From an uncultured Desulfobulbaceae bacterium (lineage in GTDB: Bacteria; Desulfobacterota; Desulfobulbia; Desulfobulbales; Desulfobulbaceae): a DNA stretch of 57,530 bases. Where the stretch lies: the NCBI GenBank assembly GCA_947259225.1, contig CAMYLK010000019.1, forward strand, positions 1 through 57,530. The letters run 5' to 3'. Of the stretch, positions 51,209 through 57,530 are shown one piece after another. The number at the start of each line of letters is the position of its first letter. The stretch's first letter is position 1. The notes beneath the pieces were generated by a model. The model did not search any database and had not been told where the DNA came from. It was given only the letters and a program-made list of their open reading frames with translations. The translations under genes and the position numbers were made by a program.

Positions 51209-53006
51209 AGCAGCCTCGTATTAAGCTATGATTATTTCCTGCAGTTGACAGATATTTGGCTTCTACCGGATAATCCCCATACCAGACTTTTTCAAAAAGA
51301 CCTGCAGTTTCACTGAACAAATGTGCAAGTTCCGGGTAACTGGAACTCACCCTGCTGATCTCGTTCCCATATTCACGATTTGATTTATACGGTTCCAGCC
51401 GGATTATCCGCCAGTGTCCCAAACAGGCCAGCCCGGCCAGATATAAGGCTCGCAGTGCAAGATGCGGCTTGTTCTCTGCCACCATTCTGTCAGCCAGGTC
51501 CAGCCACTGTGTTTCGGGAAGCATGTCCGCGCTCACATCTTCATCCGTCAGGTCAGGGACATCCCCCACAACCGGGGATTGTATTGCTTTGTTGAGGGAT
51601 TTCTTCAGCCTGTACAGTTTGATAACCTGCCACCCTCCAAACAGGAGCAACAGAAAGGCAAGGAGATAAACAACGGGCTTGACGACTCCTTTCATATCTA
51701 TGTTCAGTCCCTCTTCATCTTTCTGGTCATCATTATTATGAAATATTTTTTTCAACCACTCAAAGAACAAACCGATTTTCTCACCCAGCCATCTGAATAC
51801 TGAGCCTATCCACCTGGCCACAGGTTCAAAAAAAGATAAATCAAGGGAAAACAGCTGAAATGATAAGGACAGCTTTTTTCTTGGATGATCTACCTGCCAG
51901 GCATATTCACTCTGCAACAGGGTGGATTCTATAGCTTGATCAAGCTCCTGGATGGACCCCCTGTCCGGAAGATGAGTCATCGGTTGTAGCGCTATTGCCG
52001 GACTCTGTAATGTAACAAGAACTACCGTGGTCGCTGCCAGCAGAAGTACCGTTTTCTTGAGATCTGCCAGCAGATCGGCGCCGGTTGCAACAGAATCACC
52101 GTAAAAGCAGCGTAATACGTAGGTGCTTTTCATTATTGGATCCAGCACCAGGTATGTTATTGCATAGATAGTCAGCAGGACGGTAGAGTTTGCTATCGCA
52201 TAAATACCGCTGCGCACGAAAACCGTTTCAATCCCGAAAAATGAATTGAGCAGGTGTGGCAGTATCCAGATCAACAATCCCACGTTCAATGCTATAATCA
52301 GGGCCAAAGGGCAGGCGGGCCAGATGCCGAGTACCAGAAATAGCACTCCGAGCAATATCCACGGTACATCCCCCTGTTGACTTAAAACCCAGTCATACCC
52401 CTCACCGGCCAGGTGAAGGGTCAATCCGGCACCTCCAAAACAGATAACCAGAACAACGGCCAACAGCCATGGGCTCAGCAGCCAGATAATCAGATGATTC
52501 TGCATGGGCCAGAGCTGGGCCAGTTTTAAGGCTTTTTTTCTGGTTTCCTTTTGAGGCCCGCCGTCATCCAGAATGCTGTAATTTTGAAAAAAGGCATGAA
52601 CGCCCGCAAACGGGACAACTATAAGCATTGACAGGGGAATAAAGAGTATCCCCCATGGTTGAACAGTCACCTGATTTATGAAAACATTCTGCAAATATTT
52701 ACGGGTAAACTTTGTCGGCTCCACTCCTGTTCTCAACTCCAGGAGGCGGCGACAAAATAGAGTTTGTCCCGTCTTCATCCAGGCAAAGGCCAGGGCCATG
52801 AAAAGGGATCCGGGAAGTATCCTCTCATAGGCATAACCATAATGGGACATATCATTCCAGAAATAGAGAAAGGCCAACATAAAAGGGAGAGAGCCTACGA
52901 AGTAAAAACTTGCTGCCTCAGCTCCGCCTGCTCTTAAAAGATAGAGCCCCTCATTCATCAGGCTGAATGTATTCAACTGGTGATATTTATTTACTTTCCT
53001 CTTCAT
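51189..53006 (-). CDS. Large multipass membrane protein with C-terminal DUF4129-like domain
   Basis: A 605-residue protein. About eight hydrophobic segments fill residues 25-350. A soluble section with FFEPVARWIGSVFRWLGEKI follows, then a further helix near 432-450. The C-terminal about 120 residues (WLDLADRMVAENKPHLALRA, LYLAGLACLGHWRII, EKVWYGDYPV) match DUF4129, the domain found at the end of transglutaminase-like proteins in MoxR clusters. The transglutaminase core itself is absent. Overlaps both neighbours by 20 bases. Confidence 0.75.
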   Translation of the reverse strand: MKRKVNKYHQLNTFSLMNEGLYLLRAGGAEAASFYFVGSLPFMLAFLYFWNDMSHYGYAYERILPGSLFMALAFAWMKTGQTLFCRRLLELRTGVEPTKFTRKYLQNVFINQVTVQPWGILFIPLSMLIVVPFAGVHAFFQNYSILDDGGPQKETRKKALKLAQLWPMQNHLIIWLLSPWLLAVVLVICFGGAGLTLHLAGEGYDWVLSQQGDVPWILLGVLFLVLGIWPACPLALIIALNVGLLIWILPHLLNSFFGIETVFVRSGIYAIANSTVLLTIYAITYLVLDPIMKSTYVLRCFYGDSVATGADLLADLKKTVLLLAATTVVLVTLQSPAIALQPMTHLPDRGSIQELDQAIESTLLQSEYAWQVDHPRKKLSLSFQLFSLDLSFFEPVARWIGSVFRWLGEKIGLFFEWLKKIFHNNDDQKDEEGLNIDMKGVVKPVVYLLAFLLLLFGGWQVIKLYRLKKSLNKAIQSPVVGDVPDLTDEDVSADMLPETQWLDLADRMVAENKPHLALRALYLAGLACLGHWRIIRLEPYKSNREYGNEISRVSSSYPELAHLFSETAGLFEKVWYGDYPVEAKYLSTAGNNHSLIRGCFADSKL

Positions 53007-53307
53007 ATGGAATCAATCCGGAGTGAAAATAGCTTGGCATTGTATATAAAACCTGAGCAAAGACATAAAAGATAAACAAGGTAAGGAGAAAGCCGCTGAT
53101 CAGACCTAATACGGGTTTCAAACGACTGAAAAAAGAAGATCGAACCTTTACAGGACCCGTTAAGAGCGCATCCAGACAAATCTTGCATAAAAAACGATCC
53201 TGGTATTCGCTGGTACACTCGCGGCAGTAGAAACGCCCGCACTCAGGACATAGAATTGCAACTTCACGGTCCGGGTGGTTGAAGCACCTCTTGCTGGCAA
53301 GACTCAT
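52987..53307 (-). CDS. Small B-box-type zinc-finger protein with one membrane helix
   Basis: A 106-residue protein. The N-terminal cysteine/histidine pattern (RCFNHPDREVAILCPECGRF, YCRECT, FLCKICLDALL) resembles bacterial B-box zinc fingers. One membrane helix (VLGLISGFLLTLFIFYVFAQ) follows and a short acidic tail ends it. The N-terminus is probably cytoplasmic. It overlaps the DUF4129-like gene by 20 bases and the gene upstream by 4 bases. Confidence 0.72.
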   Translation of the reverse strand: MSLASKRCFNHPDREVAILCPECGRFYCRECTSEYQDRFLCKICLDALLTGPVKVRSSFFSRLKPVLGLISGFLLTLFIFYVFAQVLYTMPSYFHSGLIPYEEESK

Positions 53308-54326
53308 GACACCTCAGAGCGATTCTTTTGGAAACTCAAGGTCTGCACAAGGCCTGGAATTGAAACGAGAGGAAAGGATACTAGGTGAAAGTAGAGAAGG
53401 AATTTCCAATAGGGATAGTTTTCCGGGTTTCGAGTGGCCATGAAAATGACCATTTTTACTTGATCTGCAAAAATCTCCTCATCGGCACCCCCTGTCAGCG
53501 ATATCATCAAATCTACGTATGACAATCCAATCGCGACAAAGATCAGGGCAAGCGCAGCCCATGTGGTATTTTTAAGCAAACCTTCCATGGCGCTTGTGTG
53601 TTGGTTTTTCAGGGCCAGCACCATCAACAGCAGTAAAATAATGGCCAGGATCATTTCCCCGAGAACGATGACCACATGTTGTGAATAAAGTTGTAATCCA
53701 TTCAAAACGCCTATCGCAAATAAAGTGAAGAAAAAAGCCAGGTGGTAGCCGCCGCTATAAGAGTAATCATCTACTGATACCGGCTGATTATTCCTGCTCT
53801 TTACGCTCTTTACATGCTGGTCTTTCTTTTGAGAAATAATTAAGGGTTTTGTCGTTTCGGCAGGTTTCAAATTACCCTGACGCTGGTGAATATGAAAACG
53901 CAGTTCCTCAAAAATCTTACGTGCTTTCTTCAACCTCTTGATGGGCAAGAGATGGGATTGGACATTGGTGATAATCATTGCTTTGCATGTCGGGCCCCGA
54001 TACCAATTGATGGCAAAAGCTGCGGCGAAGAGTAGAGATACTCCAAGCCAGAAGTAACGAAACAGTAAGCCGTTGACTAAAAACGCGAATAAAATTGAAG
54101 GGATACAAAGCAATCCGAATGTAGTCGCAACAGTAGCCCTTCGATCTGTCACCTGAGCAACTAACCCCTGGATATCCGAAAAATAAAATCTTTTATATGA
54201 TTGAGTAAATATTCTGTTTTGAACCAGAAGGAGGTGGTCGCTGCCCCTCCAGAGCGCATTGTATAAGCCTAAAAAATCTTTACTCTTACCATGCTTGATG
54301 GATGTGTACGGTGGTGTATCTTTCAT
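53304..54326 (-). CDS. Polytopic membrane protein of unknown family
   Basis: A 340-residue protein. A soluble N-terminal part (LYNALWRGSDHLLLVQNRIF, RFYFSDIQGLVAQVTDRRAT) is followed by paired helices near 70-108 that resemble a PH-like membrane module, a charged linker near 125-185, and four further helices to the end. I do not recognise the family. Overlap with the B-box gene and the 6-base gap to the zinc-ribbon gene mark it as part of the operon. Confidence 0.62.
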   Translation of the reverse strand: MKDTPPYTSIKHGKSKDFLGLYNALWRGSDHLLLVQNRIFTQSYKRFYFSDIQGLVAQVTDRRATVATTFGLLCIPSILFAFLVNGLLFRYFWLGVSLLFAAAFAINWYRGPTCKAMIITNVQSHLLPIKRLKKARKIFEELRFHIHQRQGNLKPAETTKPLIISQKKDQHVKSVKSRNNQPVSVDDYSYSGGYHLAFFFTLFAIGVLNGLQLYSQHVVIVLGEMILAIILLLLMVLALKNQHTSAMEGLLKNTTWAALALIFVAIGLSYVDLMISLTGGADEEIFADQVKMVIFMATRNPENYPYWKFLLYFHLVSFPLVSIPGLVQTLSFQKNRSEVS

Positions 54327-54332
54327 GGCCCC

Positions 54333-54893
54333 TTATCCCAGTCCCATTGAAATGAAGAGGAAAGACCAGCCGCCCATCTGAATGGTTGCCAGGATGCCGG
54401 CCAGCCAATAGCGCCACTTCCCCCTGGGCACCAATCCCAGATCCTTGCGATAATTTTTAATAATCAGAAAATATATAATCGGAGAAATTACAATGGAGGC
54501 AGGGCCAAAGAAAAAAGAAAGTGCTGTTATGGATAATACTACAGAGTCATGCATGGTATGACTTTTTAAAACCGAAATCGCGGAGCTTGGGTCCTTTCCC
54601 TTTGCCATGCACGTTGGGCACAAAGTATGCTTTGACAAGGGAATCTTGCATAGAGCGCAAAGGAGTCGGCCACAGTGATCGCATGTTTTTACAGCGATTT
54701 TATCAGAATGATAAAAACAGGTCGATTCCCCTTTGTTCAATATTGACTGGGCCTCTGATGTTTCTTCCTTGGACAGAAGGGCAGGAAAAATCTCAACATG
54801 AAACTGCCCCGTACATTGAGGACAAACAAGGAGCCCTTCTTCATTTTTTTCATCAAGGGGCAGTAAAGTTTTACACTCTAAACACTTGAACAT
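54333..54893 (-). CDS. Zinc-ribbon/B-box protein with membrane helices
   Basis: A 186-residue protein. A zinc ribbon (CLECKTLL, CPQCTG) is followed by a B-box-like set (CFYHSDKIAVKTCDHCGRLL, CALC, CPTC) and then two to three membrane helices (VLSITALSFFFGPASIVISP, YWLAGILATIQMGGWSFLFI). It is the first gene of the overlapping membrane cluster running down to the RDD gene. A 179-base gap separates it from the next gene upstream. Confidence 0.68.
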   Translation of the reverse strand: MFKCLECKTLLPLDEKNEEGLLVCPQCTGQFHVEIFPALLSKEETSEAQSILNKGESTCFYHSDKIAVKTCDHCGRLLCALCKIPLSKHTLCPTCMAKGKDPSSAISVLKSHTMHDSVVLSITALSFFFGPASIVISPIIYFLIIKNYRKDLGLVPRGKWRYWLAGILATIQMGGWSFLFISMGLG

Positions 54894-55072
54894 AGTCTAC
54901 CTGAAACGTATTCTGCGTGATGATTGAGTAATGATTGTCTGTCCCTATTACAGCTTATCAGCAGTCCTATGTGACGGGAAGTCCTGGTTAACATCCAACT
55001 CTGCAGGCATATTCTGGTATTCGGTTGTACAGTGCACATCCCTACCGAAAGACCATAGCGATATAATTACTT

Positions 55073-55825
55073 TTACCGGGTCCGGACTACCCTGGTTGTA
55101 CAAATGCGATCATGAAGAGCGCGCTTTTCATCATCAAATGCAACCATCAAATATCCTATACCCATTATGATACTGCTCAGCATTTCCCCCCAAAATCTGC
55201 CAAATGCCTGCATATAAGTGAGATCATCTCCATCAGGCTTGACGATCTTCAGCCCCAGTGCCATTTTACCGGGAGTTGCCCCGAATCTTCCAACAAACCA
55301 GGTAACATAGGTCACACCCAACCCGAATCCGACAAGCTGGTTCATGAGACCGACAACGAACGGTTCACTACCCAGCTGAAAGAGCAACATCCCCAGGGCA
55401 AAACCGATAACTCCTGCGACCAGGCCGGTGATTATGCTATCAATGACTTTGGCACCTACCCGAATCCAGAAACCGCCATATTCAAAGTCGACATCTGGAT
55501 CACTTACGCCTTCTTTCATCTTTTGCAGGTAGACAGATTTACACCGTGCACAAACCGGCAAGCCATCAAAATCAACCAGCTCATCTTCGGGGGTTGTTTT
55601 ATTGCACTGTGAACATCGTTGAGTTGGTCTTGATTCTGATACACTGGGAACTGGCTGCTGGTTTACCGTCTTTGGGGAAGTACCACCTGCTGCGGTTGCC
55701 TTTTTTATTCCCTGAGCTTCATTCGCTATGAATGATTTCTGACATTTCGGACATTTGATTTTTTTACCGAGCCATTTATCATCTATATTTCCTTTTGCAT
55801 GACAATGTTCACAAATTATTTGCAT
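55073..55825 (-). CDS. MJ0042-type zinc-ribbon plus RDD membrane protein
   Basis: A 250-residue protein. An N-terminal zinc ribbon (ICEHCHAKG, IKCPKCQKSF) is followed by a linker, a second ribbon (RCSQCNKTTPEDELVDFDGL, VCARCKS), and an RDD domain with GFWIRVGAKVIDSIITGLVA, FGATPGKMALGLKIVKPDG and DEKRALHDRICTTRVV. The complete RDD signature is present. An AAGGAGCG ribosome site precedes the ATG. It is probably functionally tied to the downstream cluster, which ends in another RDD protein. Confidence 0.82.
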   Translation of the reverse strand: MQIICEHCHAKGNIDDKWLGKKIKCPKCQKSFIANEAQGIKKATAAGGTSPKTVNQQPVPSVSESRPTQRCSQCNKTTPEDELVDFDGLPVCARCKSVYLQKMKEGVSDPDVDFEYGGFWIRVGAKVIDSIITGLVAGVIGFALGMLLFQLGSEPFVVGLMNQLVGFGLGVTYVTWFVGRFGATPGKMALGLKIVKPDGDDLTYMQAFGRFWGEMLSSIIMGIGYLMVAFDDEKRALHDRICTTRVVRTR

Positions 55826-55849
55826 TTTCGCTCCTTATAAAAAAGTATC

Positions 55850-55945
55850 GTAGACCAGCAGGTGGACAAGCTGATTCAAAAAATCGTCAAGGCAATAAGG
55901 ACTGCCATGACCCAAGAACGCCTTAACATGTGGCTCATTTACTAA
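55850..55945 (+). pseudogene. Possible transposase C-terminal remnant
   Basis: In the 55826-56192 gap a short open stretch reads QVDKLIQKIVKAIRTAMTQE then RLNMWLIY and stops. The spacing of charged and aromatic residues resembles the C-terminal tail of some IS transposases (helix, TxExL, W, Y). There is no start or upstream part. The rest of the gap is AT-rich and appears empty. Confidence 0.3.
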
Positions 55946-56192
55946 TGGTATAAATTTTTTATACTTTTTTTAAGATCAAAATTCCAGAATTTCAGCCATT
56001 TTTCTGAAAAAAAGATAAAAAAGACGATAAGTTACATGCTGTAATTGGAAAGAAATAATGAAGAAGTAAGTCTATGCTTAATCGTAATCTTACCTTGAGG
56101 CGGATATAATTTTACTCTGACCATGGTTATTTCTTAATCCGACGATCGGCAGAGCAGCTGAACCAAACAGGATTTATATGATTGGTTTCATT

Positions 56193-56438
56193 TCAACCCA
56201 ACCTGCCCTGCTTGGTGCGCTCTGTTTTTTTAAATTTTCTGCGGAGGTAACGCCAGGTTCTGCCGGCATTAAGAATCACATGAACTGCTGCAAGGCTCAA
56301 TGTAATATAGGCAAAGTAACGGTGCGGGGTAAACTTACGCAGCTCCAGTTCAGACTGAATATACCCCAGCAAACCGGTTAGGCAGATAGAGAAGAACAAA
56401 AGAATACTGACGATATATTTTATGTCTTCACGTTTCAT
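56193..56438 (-). CDS. Small membrane protein with two histidines, DUF4405/b-type-cytochrome-like
   Basis: An 81-residue protein with two membrane helices: YIVSILLFFSICLTGLLGYI and RYFAYITLSLAAVHVILNAG. The second is framed by histidines (in TPHRYF and AVHVIL) about 14 residues apart, a spacing compatible with heme b coordination in DUF4405-like proteins. The ATG overlaps the SagB stop (ATGA), so translation is coupled. It may be a membrane redox partner for the exported SagB-like protein; this is inference. Confidence 0.65.
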   Translation of the reverse strand: MKREDIKYIVSILLFFSICLTGLLGYIQSELELRKFTPHRYFAYITLSLAAVHVILNAGRTWRYLRRKFKKTERTKQGRLG

Positions 56439-57247
56439 ATCCGACCTACTGAATGCAGATATATAACTGCTTCTCTTTTTCCGTCGACACCGATCAGTTC
56501 GTTGATCTTGTGGTCCAGGAATGCCCCGACACTCACCGAACCCAACCCCAGAGAAACAGCCTGAAGGGAGATGTTCTGGCTTACATGACCACATTCCATA
56601 TAAACATAACGAAACCCCCGCTCACCGTACTTATGACGTATTCGGTCAAATATGGCCGAAAGTACAAAAGTGACTCCTGAATCTCCCAGCATCTCCTGTT
56701 TTAGACCGGCACTGATTATGGCACTTCTGAAATCTCCGGGCTTTATCAACTCTAAAGCATGCTCAAGGACTGAGTAGTGATAGATACCCTTCTGCAGACC
56801 GTCCACATTATTAACTATGACGTACACCTCAACAGGATACAAAGCACCAGCGGACGGCGCTGCGCGGACAGGCTTGCCATGAAGTCCACCGGTGAGGCCC
56901 TGTGCTGCAAAGAGTATTTGCGATACCTGGCTAAGTTCAAGGGGACGTGACGAATATTCCCGGACGGACCTGCGTTTCTCAATAGCCTCTTCAAGGACCA
57001 TGCCGCGGTAATCCGGTTTTGGCAGAGAAATCTTTTTCGCTCCCGGGTAGTTTTTGTAAAGGGGAGGAAGCTTAGGTTTAGCACGTAAAAGATCTTCCAG
57101 TACCCCACTCCATGTGAGTGAGGTTGAGGAATGAAAACGTTCCCCAATACTCGATTTACTGACCTCTTCTCCCCATGCCGTAGTACCAATTAAAATAACT
57201 ATGGCCAAAAGAAGAGATGGGGAGATAGGTGAAATCTTTTCTTTCAT
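56435..57247 (-). CDS. Exported SagB/ThcOx-type nitroreductase-family protein
   Basis: A 270-residue protein starting at 57247 with an AGAGGAG ribosome site; a longer open frame upstream is not supported. A signal peptide (MKEKISPISPSLLLAIVILI, cut near AWGEE) is unusual for this FMN-binding family. The nitroreductase core shows EEAIEKRRSVREYSSRPLEL (FMN phosphate site), APSAGALYPVEVYVIVNN (the SagB mark), YMECGHVSQNISLQAVSLGL and DHKINELIGVDGKREAVIYL. SagB proteins oxidise azolines in peptide natural products, but no cyclodehydratase is near. Function here is unknown. Confidence 0.87.
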   Translation of the reverse strand: MKEKISPISPSLLLAIVILIGTTAWGEEVSKSSIGERFHSSTSLTWSGVLEDLLRAKPKLPPLYKNYPGAKKISLPKPDYRGMVLEEAIEKRRSVREYSSRPLELSQVSQILFAAQGLTGGLHGKPVRAAPSAGALYPVEVYVIVNNVDGLQKGIYHYSVLEHALELIKPGDFRSAIISAGLKQEMLGDSGVTFVLSAIFDRIRHKYGERGFRYVYMECGHVSQNISLQAVSLGLGSVSVGAFLDHKINELIGVDGKREAVIYLHSVGRI

Positions 57248-57277
57248 TGCGATGTCTCCTCTGATGGTAAAAAAGCA

Positions 57278-57329
57278 AGACAAAATGGGGTCAAAAAGAC
57301 AATGGGACAAGAGACAAGATGGGGTCAAA
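57278..57329. repeat. Direct repeat ATGGGGTCAAA at the transposase 3' end
   Basis: Two 18-base copies (57278-57295 and 57312-57329), identical except at one position, share ATGGGGTCAAA. They are 34 bases apart, and the second runs over the stop codon of the transposase remnant. They probably mark the end of the mobile element. Confidence 0.6.
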
Positions 57330-57530
57330 TCTTTATTCTTGACATTCTATTCTCAATATTTATCAGTAACGTTTTAATTTCTTTATTTTTCTCAGCTTTA
57401 GCGCGCAAACGTTTTCTGCCCTGGCTAACAGTTGAGTAATCAACACCCAGAAGATTTCCAATCTCACGGTTATTGAGACCAGCATAATTGTACAGGGATG
57501 TCATAACAATTTGCCTGATTGTGCCGCTTG
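57325..57530 (-). CDS. C-terminal part of a REP-associated/IS200-like transposase (5' end outside window)
   Basis: The minus strand is open from the window edge to a TGA at 57325, giving the last 67 residues. The sequence YAGLNNREIGNLLGVDYSTV then SQGRKRLRAKAEKNKEI is the DnaA-domain-IV-like helix-turn-helix that ends many Y1-type REP-associated tyrosine transposases. The catalytic HUH domain would lie beyond the window. It lies just upstream of the SagB gene on the same strand. Confidence 0.72.
   Translation of the reverse strand, partial: SGTIRQIVMTSLYNYAGLNNREIGNLLGVDYSTVSQGRKRLRAKAEKNKEIKTLLINIENRMSRIKI

Overview
The window looks like a chromosomal segment of an anaerobic Gram-negative bacterium of the Desulfobacterota (old Deltaproteobacteria) type. 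This is inferred from an LPS export gene (lptD), a ten-heme secreted cytochrome, three GEMM-class cyclic-dinucleotide riboswitches of the kind known from Geobacter relatives, an alpha-beta fused acetyl-CoA carboxylase carboxyltransferase, and DUF1538/P-II genes. I cannot name the species. There is one tRNA, no rRNA and no CRISPR array.

Layout. 0-9 kb: a partial radical SAM gene diverges from a plus-strand run (lptD, a DHH phosphoesterase, two lytic transglycosylases, a methyltransferase, an S-adenosylmethionine hydrolase), followed by a CsgG-like secreted protein. 9-12.7 kb: an AT-rich sensor kinase/response regulator pair next to a REPIN-like palindrome. 12.7-25.4 kb: minus-strand housekeeping genes (aroA; then prfB-glcF-like-dgt-valS-nadC-aroE; then corC-lnt). 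prfB carries the classic +1 frameshift, and a terminator sits directly in its leader. 25.8-29.6 kb: plus-strand biotin carboxylase, fused carboxyltransferase and tRNA-Lys.

29.9-41 kb is the most distinctive region. It is entirely minus strand and reads, in the direction of transcription: mono-heme cytochrome; promoter; GEMM riboswitch with terminator; a small secreted protein; a large secreted metzincin protease with five DUF11 repeats; a YiiX-type cysteine hydrolase; promoter; GEMM riboswitch with terminator; a ten-heme cytochrome with thrombospondin type-3 repeats; a degenerate GEMM with terminator; two DUF1538 membrane proteins; a P-II-like protein; a CBS-pair protein. I read it as a candidate cyclic-dinucleotide-controlled surface and electron-transfer regulon with an ion-transport module at its end.

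41.6-57.5 kb: a 3D-domain protein; a periplasmic-binding-protein/histidine-kinase pair; a nine-gene MoxR-DUF58-SpoIIM-RDD-DUF4350-DUF4129 membrane cluster that includes B-box zinc-ribbon proteins; an RDD/zinc-ribbon protein; an exported SagB-type nitroreductase translationally coupled to a small two-histidine membrane protein; and at the edge the C-terminal tail of a REP-associated-type transposase.

Working themes are cell-envelope biogenesis (LptD, MltA, MltB, Lnt, CorC), core metabolism (aromatic, NAD, fatty-acid, translation), and an accessory surface/redox part under second-messenger control. All calls come from reading motifs by eye; no database search was run.
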